Part shown: in pieces, positions 7,507 through 14,280 of the stretch | How positions within the stretch are numbered: position 1 is the first letter of the stretch | Layout of the letters: every line of letters starts with the position of its first letter | Made by a program: the position numbers and the translations under genes | Assembly (NCBI GenBank): GCA_964403565.1 | Contig: CAYOFV010000028.1 | Span: 1-14,321, forward strand | Source of the DNA: Thioglobus_B sp964403565 | Lineage (GTDB): Bacteria; Pseudomonadota; Gammaproteobacteria; PS1; Pseudothioglobaceae | Length of the DNA: 14,321 bases | Direction of reading: 5' to 3' | The notes under the pieces: model-generated | Told to the model about the DNA's origin: nothing | The model's input: the letters and a program-made list of their open reading frames with translations, nothing else | The model's database searches: none

Positions 7507-8163
7507 ATGAAAATTGTTCTATTATTATTTTTATCTTTTATTTACTCTAGTGCTATTGCATATGATGCTGAAATAGGTGAAGAAATTAATGAAACTTGTG
7601 CAGGGTGTCATGGGGAATTTGGTGAAGGTGGAAAAGACGGAGAATATCCTAGAATAGCAGGACTACCATTCGAATATCTTGTAAATCAATTAGAGTTGTT
7701 TAAGGCTAGAGAGCGATTAAATATACCAATGGTTCCTTACACTAAAGAAAGAGAGCTACCAAAAGAAGATATTGTTGATGTATCTGGGTACTTATCAAAT
7801 ATAGAGCTATTGACCAAAATACCACCTATAGACAAAAGCAAAGAATTTAATGCTTATGAGAGATTAAAGTTATCTCAATCAATATTGAATATTCCTAGAT
7901 TTAATGCAAATTTTGATAAAGGTAAACAGTTATATTTTTCCGATTGCAAGTCGTGTCATGGAAGGGATGGAAATGGCAAAAATAAGAAAGGAATACCTCT
8001 TTTGTCAGGACAATACACAAAATATTTAAATAAGCAAATACTAAGCTATAAAAATGGTCAAAGAGTTCATGATGAAGAAGACTTAGAAGATAGTTTGTTT
8101 GTTGATTACACGCAAGATGATATAGACAATATTCTTGCTTTTCTAAGTATATTGGATGATTAA
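7507..8163 (+). CDS. Periplasmic di-heme c-type cytochrome, c4-like
   Basis: A predicted periplasmic electron carrier of 218 residues with a Sec signal peptide (1-18, ending Ala-Ile-Ala before Tyr-Asp). Two class I cytochrome c domains each carry a CXXCH site: Cys31/Cys34/His35 and Cys147/Cys150/His151. The PRIAGLPFEYLVNQLELFK and PLLSGQYTKYLNKQI segments after each haem site are typical of the c4 and sulfur-oxidiser cytochrome family. In domain 1, Met75 is the expected distal ligand. The mature protein has no other Met. At the likely ligand position in domain 2 there is Leu197 (codon TTG), and His188 is the only non-CXXCH histidine, so haem 2 must differ from the usual His/Met type. It follows cysG by 17 bases without a visible promoter and is followed by a strong hairpin. 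The partner redox enzyme is unknown. Confidence 0.88.
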   Translation: MKIVLLLFLSFIYSSAIAYDAEIGEEINETCAGCHGEFGEGGKDGEYPRIAGLPFEYLVNQLELFKARERLNIPMVPYTKERELPKEDIVDVSGYLSNIELLTKIPPIDKSKEFNAYERLKLSQSILNIPRFNANFDKGKQLYFSDCKSCHGRDGNGKNKKGIPLLSGQYTKYLNKQILSYKNGQRVHDEEDLEDSLFVDYTQDDIDNILAFLSILDD

Positions 8164-8199
8164 ATTAGTAAGGATTTTATATAACCTTACTAATTTAAT
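8159..8199. terminator. Bidirectional hairpin terminator, 15-bp perfect stem
   Basis: ATTAAATTAGTAAGG at 8159-8173 is perfectly complementary to 8185-8199, with an 11-base loop. The stem includes the TAA of the cytochrome gene and ends six bases before the stop of the convergent membrane-protein gene. Position and symmetry fit termination in both directions. No long U-run follows on either strand (only short mixed A/T), so efficiency is uncertain and a role as an mRNA-end-protecting stem is an alternative. Confidence 0.7.
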
Positions 8200-8205
8200 A
8201 ATAAG

Positions 8206-8403
8206 TTATTCTTTTAGCCCCGCTGCTTTAAAGATCTTAGCTGCTGGACAAAAACCAGTGAATGCGGATTGAAATAGATTAAAACCTACAAAAAACGTAA
8301 GCCATAACCAGCTTGCTTCGGCAAAAATATTTGGCACTGCTAAAATTAAAGAGCCCATAATAAAAATACCTGCCATCGCAGATACAGCGTTATTAATTGT
8401 CAT
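8206..8403 (-). CDS. Small YgaP-like (DUF2892) inner-membrane protein
   Basis: A 65-residue protein with two hydrophobic membrane segments (about 8-27 and 32-49) and the DUF2892 end motif GFNLFQSAFTGFCPAAKI, followed by a short tail (FKAAGLKE). In YgaP this module is fused to a rhodanese domain; here it stands alone, which is common. Cys52 in GFCP is conserved in the family. Its role is unknown; such proteins are frequently encoded near sulfur or thiol metabolism genes, which would suit this organism, but no such partner is adjacent. The ATG is supported by AAGGGG six bases upstream (8415-8410), the best ribosome binding site in the window, and by a promoter candidate just beyond. It is monocistronic and ends at the shared hairpin. 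Confidence 0.87.
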   Translation of the reverse strand: MTINNAVSAMAGIFIMGSLILAVPNIFAEASWLWLTFFVGFNLFQSAFTGFCPAAKIFKAAGLKE

Positions 8404-8409
8404 TTTATT

Positions 8410-8415
8410 CCCCTT
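8410..8415 (-). promoter_or_regulatory. Shine-Dalgarno site of the DUF2892 gene
   Basis: AAGGGG reads on the minus strand from 8415 to 8410, six bases before the ATG at 8403. It stands out because most genes in this window have no recognisable site, and it suggests comparatively strong translation of this small membrane protein. Confidence 0.7.
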
Positions 8416-8426
8416 ATGTTTGAAAG

Positions 8427-8455
8427 CTCACACTTTATCATTATTTAGGTATAAT
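8427..8455 (+). promoter_or_regulatory. Sigma-70-type promoter of tRNA-Leu and the serB-ccmF-ccmI-dapE-trmD unit
   Basis: A consensus TATAAT at 8450-8455 is preceded at 17 bases by CTCACA (8427-8432, four of six matches to TTGACA). Transcription would start near 8462, about seven bases before the mature tRNA. No other good promoter is seen before the downstream genes, whose gaps are tiny, so this may drive them all. Confidence 0.65.
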
Positions 8456-8460
8456 TTCAA
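8432..8460 (-). promoter_or_regulatory. Promoter of the DUF2892 gene, overlapping the tRNA promoter
   Basis: On the minus strand TTGAAA (8460-8455) and TAAAGT (8437-8432, four of six matches to TATAAT) are 17 bases apart. The predicted start near 8425 leaves about 22 leader bases that include the AAGGGG site. It occupies almost the same bases as the opposite tRNA promoter, so simultaneous occupancy by two polymerases looks impossible. Confidence 0.5.
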
Positions 8461-8468
8461 ATTCTTTT

Positions 8469-8553
8469 GCGGGAGTGGTGGAATTGGTAGACACGCTGGA
8501 TTTAGGTTCCAGTGCTTCACGGCGTGAGAGTTCGAGTCTCTCCTTCCGCACCA
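8469..8553 (+). tRNA. tRNA-Leu (anticodon UAG)
   Basis: An 85-base class II tRNA. The acceptor arm GCGGGAG (8469-8475) pairs with CTTCCGC, including one G-T pair, followed by discriminator A and an encoded CCA (8551-8553). The anticodon stem CTGGA/TCCAG encloses the loop TTTAGGT, giving anticodon TAG with G36 and G37. A long variable arm with a TCAC-GGC-GTGA hairpin identifies the leucine type, and the T arm is GAGAG-TTCGAGT-CTCTC. It reads CUA/CUG and, by wobble, other CUN codons. G36-G37 makes it a predicted substrate of TrmD, encoded downstream. The serB start is nine bases after CCA. Confidence 0.98.
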
Positions 8554-8562
8554 TTCTTAGTT

Positions 8563-9366
8563 ATGAAAACACTTATTCAACACAGTAAAGACATAGATAT
8601 TGCCAAACAAATATCTAGTGATTTTCAGATTCTATCAACTCATATTCGTCATCAAGTAAATGATACGAATTTGGAAGAGTTAAGAGATAATTTTAAAACT
8701 GATTTTAATTTTTTACCAGAAGTTAATATTGATCAAATAAAGCTATTTGTTAGCGATATGGATTCAACTTTAATATCTATAGAGTGTATTGATGAGATTG
8801 CAGATTTTGCCAATCTTAAACCACAAGTTGCTGAAATAACCGAAAGGGCCATGCAAGGAGAGCTGGATTTTAACTCGTCTCTTATTGAGAGAGTCTCTCT
8901 ACTTAAAGGTTTGGAGACTGGGGTTTTAGATAAGGTCTATAACGATAGATTAGAAGTAAATCCTGGTGGCAAGGAACTGATTGATTTTTTAAACTCTAAA
9001 AGCATCAAAAGTGCTGTTGTGTCGGGAGGATTCACTTATTTTACCGATAGGCTTGCAAGTGATATTGGCCTTGATTATTCACGTGCAAACACCTTAGGCG
9101 TGGATGAGGGTAAATTAACTGGAAAAACACAGGGAAGTATAATTAATGCAACTGCAAAAGCTGAGTTTATTAAAGAGCTTTGCATCAAATACAAACTATC
9201 TACAGAGCAAGTAATTGTTGCGGGCGACGGGGCTAATGATTTAGAGATGATGAACATTGCTGGAGTGTCTGTTGCGTATCATGCAAAACCATTAGTTGCA
9301 AAGCAAGCAGATATCTCCATCAACTACAAAGGTTTAGATAAAATAATTGATTTGTTTACAGATTAA
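8563..9366 (+). CDS. serB: Phosphoserine phosphatase
   Basis: Hydrolyses L-3-phosphoserine to serine, the last step of serine synthesis; a HAD-superfamily enzyme. The start at 8563 gives 267 residues; the earlier in-frame ATG at 8512 lies inside the tRNA and is rejected. HAD motif I is DMDSTLI with nucleophile Asp65 and acid/base Asp67. ECIDEIADF follows, motif II is Ser154-Gly155-Gly156, and motif III/IV is GDGANDLEM with Asp222 and Asp226. The family's short cap domain lies between motifs I and II. E. coli SerB is about 322 residues; the N-terminal region here is shorter, so the regulatory-type N-terminal domain is probably reduced. Only nine bases separate it from the tRNA CCA, with no Shine-Dalgarno site, and six bases separate its stop from ccmF. 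Confidence 0.95.
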   Translation: MKTLIQHSKDIDIAKQISSDFQILSTHIRHQVNDTNLEELRDNFKTDFNFLPEVNIDQIKLFVSDMDSTLISIECIDEIADFANLKPQVAEITERAMQGELDFNSSLIERVSLLKGLETGVLDKVYNDRLEVNPGGKELIDFLNSKSIKSAVVSGGFTYFTDRLASDIGLDYSRANTLGVDEGKLTGKTQGSIINATAKAEFIKELCIKYKLSTEQVIVAGDGANDLEMMNIAGVSVAYHAKPLVAKQADISINYKGLDKIIDLFTD

Positions 9367-9372
9367 TTATAA

Positions 9373-11277
9373 ATGTTAGTTGAATTAGGACACTTCGCAT
9401 TAATACTATCGTTAGTGTTTGCATTAATGCAGGCTGTTGTTCCGACAATAGGCTTTATTAATAATAATACTAATTTAAAACAACTGACCAAACCATTTGT
9501 TTGGGGTCAGCTTTTTTGGATACTACTTGCGTTTTTAGTTTTAACTTACGCATTCGTGGTTGATGATTTTTCCGTTAAATATGTGGCAAGTAATTCCAAT
9601 ACAGGTTTGCCGTTAATATTTAAAATATCTGCTGTTTGGGGTGCACACGAAGGTTCGTTACTACTTTGGGCGTTAACTCTTACTTCGTGGAGTTTTGCAT
9701 TATCAATTCTCTCTAAAAGACTACCGAATGACGTACTTAATCATATTCTTATTATTCTAGGTCTTGTAAGTGTTGGCTTTATATCATTCTTATTATTCAC
9801 TTCAAATCCGTTTGAACGTTTAGCAATTGCCCCTTTAGAGGGCAGAGAACTTAACCCTTTATTACAAGACGTTGGTCTGGCTATTCACCCTCCAATGTTG
9901 TATATGGGTTATGTTGGTTTGGCAATACCTTTTGCATTTGTTTTGTCGGCTTTAATAAGAGGACAGCTTGATTCAACTTGGCTTAGGTGGTCACGTCCGT
10001 GGACTTTAGTTGCTTGGTCATTTTTAACTTTTGGTATTGTTTTAGGTAGTTGGTGGGCTTATTATGAACTTGGCTGGGGAGGATGGTGGTTCTGGGATCC
10101 AGTTGAAAATGCATCATTTATGCCATGGTTGGTTGCTACAGCACTTGTACATTCGCTTAGCGTTAGTGAAAAACGAGGAGCTTTTAAACATTGGAGTGTG
10201 CTTTTAGCTATAGGTGGATTCTCATTAAGCTTACTTGGAACATTTTTAGTACGTTCTGGAATTCTTACATCTGTGCATTCTTTTGCGGCCGACCCTGAAA
10301 GAGGTTTATTTATTCTTATATTTTTAGTTATAGTTATTGGTGGATCTTTAGGTTTATATGCTTACAGGGCTAGTAAATTGCAAGGTACTAATTCATTCTC
10401 ATTAGTGTCAAGAGAAACTACACTGCTTATTAACAACATATTATTAGTGGCTGCAATGTTTAGCGTATTTTTAGGTACTTTGTATCCACTGCTATTGGAC
10501 GCACTGGAACTAGGCAAAATTTCAGTCGGAAGTCCATATTTTGATGCTGTATTTGTACCAATTATGTTGCCAGTTGTTTTGGTTATGGTTGTTGGGCCTT
10601 TTTTACGCTGGAAAAAGGATAATATCTCAAGAGCCTTTGGTAACTTAAAGCTTACTTGGATTATTGTATTAGTATTATTTTTAATCAGTGCGTATTTAGC
10701 TCCAAATACTTATGTAATGCTAGCTAGTTTTGTGTTTATTTGGATAGTTGCTCACTCTATTGCATTATTTATTGACAGATATAAAAAATCTGGAAAATTT
10801 CCTTTGGCGTTTATAGGTATGTTGGTGGCACATGTTGGTATTGGTGTGTTTGTTTTAGGTGCCACAGTTACAACACAATACGGTATAGAGAAAGATATTA
10901 AGATGGATGTTAAACAATCTATTGAAGTTGATGAGTACAGATTTGTATTTAATGGAGTATCGACATTTGCTAAAGATAATTACACCGGATATAAAGGTTT
11001 TGTAGATGTGTTTAGTAATGACAACAAAATTGTAAGCCTATCACCTGAGAAGCGAAACTACCAATCAGGTATGCCAATGACTGAAGCGGCAATTGATCCG
11101 TCTTTGTATCGTGATATATATGTTGCACTTGGAGAGCCGTTAGAAAACGGAGCTTGGAGTTTAAGAATATATTACAAACCTCTTGTACGTTTAATCTGGC
11201 TAGGAGGAATATTTATTTCACTTGGAGCGTTGATAGCTGCTTTTGATCGTCGTTATAGATTGAGGGTTAAGTCATGA
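9373..11277 (+). CDS. ccmF: Haem lyase subunit CcmF of cytochrome c maturation system I
   Basis: A large inner-membrane protein that, with CcmH and CcmI, attaches haem to CXXCH sites of apocytochromes in the periplasm. It has 634 residues, close to the roughly 650 usual in the family, with many hydrophobic segments. The diagnostic WWD-domain motif WGGWWFWDPVENASFMPWL is about residues 235-253. WGAHEGSLLLW near residue 90 and IHPPMLYMGY near 170 supply conserved histidines, and HSLSVSEKRGAFKHW follows the WWD motif. The C-terminal periplasmic region (about 500-600) precedes a final membrane segment near 612-628. It overlaps ccmI by four bases (ATGA). CcmG and CcmH, which often follow ccmF, are not next to it. 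A likely client is the di-heme cytochrome encoded at 7507-8163. Confidence 0.97.
   Translation: MLVELGHFALILSLVFALMQAVVPTIGFINNNTNLKQLTKPFVWGQLFWILLAFLVLTYAFVVDDFSVKYVASNSNTGLPLIFKISAVWGAHEGSLLLWALTLTSWSFALSILSKRLPNDVLNHILIILGLVSVGFISFLLFTSNPFERLAIAPLEGRELNPLLQDVGLAIHPPMLYMGYVGLAIPFAFVLSALIRGQLDSTWLRWSRPWTLVAWSFLTFGIVLGSWWAYYELGWGGWWFWDPVENASFMPWLVATALVHSLSVSEKRGAFKHWSVLLAIGGFSLSLLGTFLVRSGILTSVHSFAADPERGLFILIFLVIVIGGSLGLYAYRASKLQGTNSFSLVSRETTLLINNILLVAAMFSVFLGTLYPLLLDALELGKISVGSPYFDAVFVPIMLPVVLVMVVGPFLRWKKDNISRAFGNLKLTWIIVLVLFLISAYLAPNTYVMLASFVFIWIVAHSIALFIDRYKKSGKFPLAFIGMLVAHVGIGVFVLGATVTTQYGIEKDIKMDVKQSIEVDEYRFVFNGVSTFAKDNYTGYKGFVDVFSNDNKIVSLSPEKRNYQSGMPMTEAAIDPSLYRDIYVALGEPLENGAWSLRIYYKPLVRLIWLGGIFISLGALIAAFDRRYRLRVKS
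11262..11266 (+). promoter_or_regulatory. Shine-Dalgarno site of ccmI inside ccmF
   Basis: GAGGG lies seven bases before the ATG at 11274, within the last codons of ccmF. Together with the ATGA overlap it supports coupled translation and stoichiometric synthesis of the two subunits. Confidence 0.5.
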
Positions 11278-12431
11278 GTATGTATTTGTATTTTGCATTA
11301 ATGGTTGTGATATCGATAGCTTGGATTCTATATTTTATTTATAGACCAGTTAAGGCAAATGATGTAAATTTAGAAAAATCTAATGTCAGCATTGGCAAGC
11401 AAAAAATCTCAGAACTTGAGCAAGATCTCAAGCAGGGATTAATAGATAAAAGTGAATTTAATAGCGCTAAAGAAGAAATTTCAGCTACTTTAGCAGTAGA
11501 GTTAGAAGAGCATGATCAAGAGATAAACAATAGTGGCGTTGGTACTTTAACTACGGTTTCTATATTTGCATTTTTGGCATTATTATCTTTTGGCACATAT
11601 CAGTATCTAGCACCAGAGTTTGATATTAACAAACCACCTCAAGCAAGATCTGCTCCACCTAGTCTTGAACAGAGTGCGGAAAAAATTAAAGAACATTTGA
11701 AAAATAACCCAAATGATTATGAGGCCTACCAAATACTAGGGCTTACTTATTTTGAGATGGGCAAGTTGAATGAGTCTACAAACGCATATGAAAAAGCTTA
11801 TCAAATAAACCCCAAAGATCCAAGATTGTTGGTTGAATATGCCTCAACTATTGTGACTATGAATGGAAATAGGTTTGATACTAGATCTGCAAAGCTTATT
11901 AAAGAAGCCCTAGATATTGAGCCAGATGCACCAGATGCGCTTTATCTATCTGGAATGTTTGCTGTAAGTGTAAAAGATTTTTCTTTGGCTAAAACTTTAT
12001 GGAACAAGGCATTGTCAGCTTTGGAAAAAGACTCCCCAGACTATCAGGCAATTCTATCTATGTTAAATGAGTTGAGTCAAATTGAGGCTGTAGGTGTTAA
12101 TAATACTGTTGAGGTTATAGTTAATATAGATGAAAGCATTATTAGCACTAGAGCCGATGATTTTATTATGGTTTACCTTAAGAGCGCACAAGGAAGACCG
12201 ATGCCAATTGCCATTAAAAAATTAAAATTAAATAAATTTACTGGTAGTGTTGTATTAAGTAATAAAGACTCTGTTATGTCTAATACTAATTTATCAAACT
12301 TTGATAAAGTTGTAGCTGTTGTACGCATTAGTGCTAGTGGGTCTGCCATTAAGCAAGATGGAGATCTTCAGGTTGAAAGTGATATTATTAGTGTGGTTGA
12401 CAATCCAAGTGTGTCATTACATTTAAAGTAG
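11274..12431 (+). CDS. ccmI: Cytochrome c maturation protein CcmI (CycH), TPR protein
   Basis: An inner-membrane protein with a periplasmic TPR domain that binds apocytochrome c and presents it to the CcmF/CcmH haem ligation complex. Of 385 residues, an N-terminal membrane segment (about 3-22) is followed by a charged cytoplasmic loop with the CcmI-like pattern ELEQDLKQGLIDKSEFNSAKEE. A second membrane segment lies at about 92-112. TPR repeats follow at about 131-220 (NDYEAYQILGLTYFEMGKLNESTNAYEKAYQINPKDP and the following helices). The C-terminal region (about 275-385) is beta-rich and resembles the Ig-like domain found after the TPRs in longer CcmI proteins. It overlaps ccmF by four bases, and dapE starts four bases after its stop. 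The exact ATG could be the first or third codon (MSM). CcmI is chosen over NrfG-type TPR proteins because of the two membrane segments. Confidence 0.9.
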   Translation: MSMYLYFALMVVISIAWILYFIYRPVKANDVNLEKSNVSIGKQKISELEQDLKQGLIDKSEFNSAKEEISATLAVELEEHDQEINNSGVGTLTTVSIFAFLALLSFGTYQYLAPEFDINKPPQARSAPPSLEQSAEKIKEHLKNNPNDYEAYQILGLTYFEMGKLNESTNAYEKAYQINPKDPRLLVEYASTIVTMNGNRFDTRSAKLIKEALDIEPDAPDALYLSGMFAVSVKDFSLAKTLWNKALSALEKDSPDYQAILSMLNELSQIEAVGVNNTVEVIVNIDESIISTRADDFIMVYLKSAQGRPMPIAIKKLKLNKFTGSVVLSNKDSVMSNTNLSNFDKVVAVVRISASGSAIKQDGDLQVESDIISVVDNPSVSLHLK

Positions 12432-12435
12432 ATTT

Positions 12436-13566
12436 ATGGAAAGTACAATCCAACTTGCAAAAGCGTTAATCAATAAAGCTTCGATAACACCTAAAGATAA
12501 CGGGTGTCAGGAGTTTATGACTTCAAGACTAGAGGGAATAGGCTTTAATATAGAGAATCTAAAATTTGGCGAAGTAGATAATTTTTGGGCAAGTAGGGGC
12601 TCTACATCTCCAGTTTTTGTTTTTGCTGGGCATACAGATGTGGTTCCTGTAGGTGATAAATCTAATTGGAATACAGATCCATTTGTTGCAACTGAAAAAG
12701 ACGGCATGCTTTATGGAAGAGGTGCAGCAGATATGAAGGGCTCTCTTGCTGCTATGTTAAGTGCGACTGATAAGTTTGTAAAAGACTATCCGGATCATAA
12801 AGGCACAATAGGTTATTTAATTACCTCTGATGAAGAGGGTGTGGCAATTGATGGTACAGTAAAGGTTTGTGAGTACTTAAAAGAGACTAATCAGAATGTA
12901 GATTACTCTTTAGTGTGTGAGCCATCATCAAACCAAGAACTTGGAGATGTAATAAAAAACGGTCGTAGAGGGTCGTTAAATGGTCGTCTTAAAGTGCATG
13001 GCAAGCAGGGTCATATTGCTTATCCGCATTTAGCTAACAACCCGATACATATAGTTACACCTGTACTTGATGAATTAGTTGCCAAAAAGTGGGATGATGG
13101 CAATGAGTTTTTTCCAGCTACAAGTTTTCAGATATCAAACATTAACTCTGGAACTGGAGCAACCAATGTAATACCTGGAGATATTGATATTGTATTTAAT
13201 TTTCGATATTCAACAGAGTCTACCCACGAAGGTTTGCAGCAAAAAGTTATAGATATCTTAGATAAGTATAATATTACTTATGATCTAGATTGGGAGCACT
13301 CTGGTTATCCATTTATTACCGGAAAAGGTGATTTGGTAGATGCTTGTATAAAGGCAATTAAAAAAGTTAAAAATATTGATACAGAATTATCAACTTCTGG
13401 TGGCACTTCTGATGGTAGGTTTATAGCTCCAATATTAAACGCACAGGTGGTAGAGCTTGGACCGTTGAATGCAACAATTCATCAAATAAATGAATGTGTA
13501 AGCACGCAAGATCTTGAAGATTTGAGTGATATTTATTACCAAGTGTTAAAAAATTTATTAACTTGA
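12436..13566 (+). CDS. dapE: Succinyl-diaminopimelate desuccinylase
   Basis: A zinc metallohydrolase of the M20 family that removes succinate from N-succinyl-LL-diaminopimelate in the pathway to meso-DAP (peptidoglycan) and lysine. Its 376 residues match the usual 375-380. Metal and catalytic motifs are intact: FAGHTDVVPVGD with His66 and Asp68, YGRGAADMKGS with bridging Asp99, TSDEEG with the Glu pair near 133-134, CEPSS with a Glu ligand near 162, and ELGPLNATIHQINE with the last His near 348. The NGRRGSLNGRLKVHGKQGHIAYPHLANNP stretch is typical of the DapE dimerisation domain. DapE is preferred over ArgE by these motifs. It lies four bases after ccmI with no clear Shine-Dalgarno site, so read-through expression from upstream is likely. 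Confidence 0.96.
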   Translation: MESTIQLAKALINKASITPKDNGCQEFMTSRLEGIGFNIENLKFGEVDNFWASRGSTSPVFVFAGHTDVVPVGDKSNWNTDPFVATEKDGMLYGRGAADMKGSLAAMLSATDKFVKDYPDHKGTIGYLITSDEEGVAIDGTVKVCEYLKETNQNVDYSLVCEPSSNQELGDVIKNGRRGSLNGRLKVHGKQGHIAYPHLANNPIHIVTPVLDELVAKKWDDGNEFFPATSFQISNINSGTGATNVIPGDIDIVFNFRYSTESTHEGLQQKVIDILDKYNITYDLDWEHSGYPFITGKGDLVDACIKAIKKVKNIDTELSTSGGTSDGRFIAPILNAQVVELGPLNATIHQINECVSTQDLEDLSDIYYQVLKNLLT

Positions 13567-13594
13567 GACCTTTGCATAAATAGATCGAAATTTC

Positions 13595-14278
13595 ATGCGT
13601 TTTGATGTGATTACAATTTTTCCTGAAATGTTCTCAGCCATAAAGGATGAGGGTGTGGTTGCAAGAGCAGAAAAACAGTCTCTGCTTTCCATTAATACAT
13701 GGCAGCTTAGAGATTTTAGTGATAATAAATACAAAAATATAGATGACAAGCCCTATGGTGGTGGTGCGGGCATGGTTATGCAAGTCAAGCCTATCCGAAA
13801 TTGTTTAAAAAGTATTAAGCAAAAATCACCAAAAACCAAAGTTATTTACCTTTCTCCACAAGGGCAAAAATTAACTCACAAACTTGCTGTAGAGCTATCC
13901 AAACTAGATGCAATAACACTTTTATGTGGGCGTTATGAAGGTGTTGATGAAAGAGTAATAGAGGCTGATGTTGATATGGAAATATCAATTGGTGATTATG
14001 TGCTTAGTGGAGGTGAGTTGCCAGCAATGGTGCTTATAGACTCAATTTCAAGACAATTGCCAAATGTTCTTGGAAATTCTCAGTCGCTTAATGATTCTTT
14101 TGTTAATGGAATTTTAGACTTTCCTCACTATACAAGACCAGAGGAGATTGACGGACAGAAAGTCCCTGAAGTATTATTAAGCGGACATCAGGCCAATATC
14201 GATTCTTGGAGAGACAAAAAGTCGTTAGAAAAAACCAAACAAAAGCGTAAAGACTTAATAAAAGATACCTTTACATAA
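13595..14278 (+). CDS. trmD: tRNA (guanine-37-N1)-methyltransferase
   Basis: Methylates N1 of G37 in tRNAs that have G at 36 (some Leu, Pro and Arg tRNAs), using S-adenosylmethionine, and prevents +1 frameshifting. Seen directly: the N-terminal MRFDVITIFPEMF, DDKPYGGGAGMVM, the trefoil-knot cofactor region YLSPQGQKLT, LLCGRYEGVDERVIE and EISIGDYVLSGGELPAM, then the catalytic-Asp segment DFPHYTRPEE (residues about 169-178). It has 227 residues against about 255 in E. coli, with a shortened C-terminal end but all core motifs. It is 28 bases after dapE. The usual rpsP-rimM-trmD-rplS order is not kept: neither rpsP nor rimM precedes it, and what follows does not begin like rplS. The tRNA-Leu at the head of this unit is a predicted substrate. 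Confidence 0.97.
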   Translation: MRFDVITIFPEMFSAIKDEGVVARAEKQSLLSINTWQLRDFSDNKYKNIDDKPYGGGAGMVMQVKPIRNCLKSIKQKSPKTKVIYLSPQGQKLTHKLAVELSKLDAITLLCGRYEGVDERVIEADVDMEISIGDYVLSGGELPAMVLIDSISRQLPNVLGNSQSLNDSFVNGILDFPHYTRPEEIDGQKVPEVLLSGHQANIDSWRDKKSLEKTKQKRKDLIKDTFT

Positions 14279-14280
14279 AT

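Noticed and set aside
8512..8562. In-frame ATG giving a 17-residue extension of SerB
   Set aside because: The extension is translated from the tRNA-Leu variable and T arms; the ATG at 8563 follows the CCA end and gives a sensible protein.
13564..13576. TGAGACCTTTGCA after dapE, reminiscent of terminal repeats of some IS5-like elements
   Set aside because: There is no matching inverted copy, target duplication or transposase fragment nearby, and the first bases are the dapE stop. Likely coincidence; a search for the same 13-mer elsewhere in the genome would settle it.
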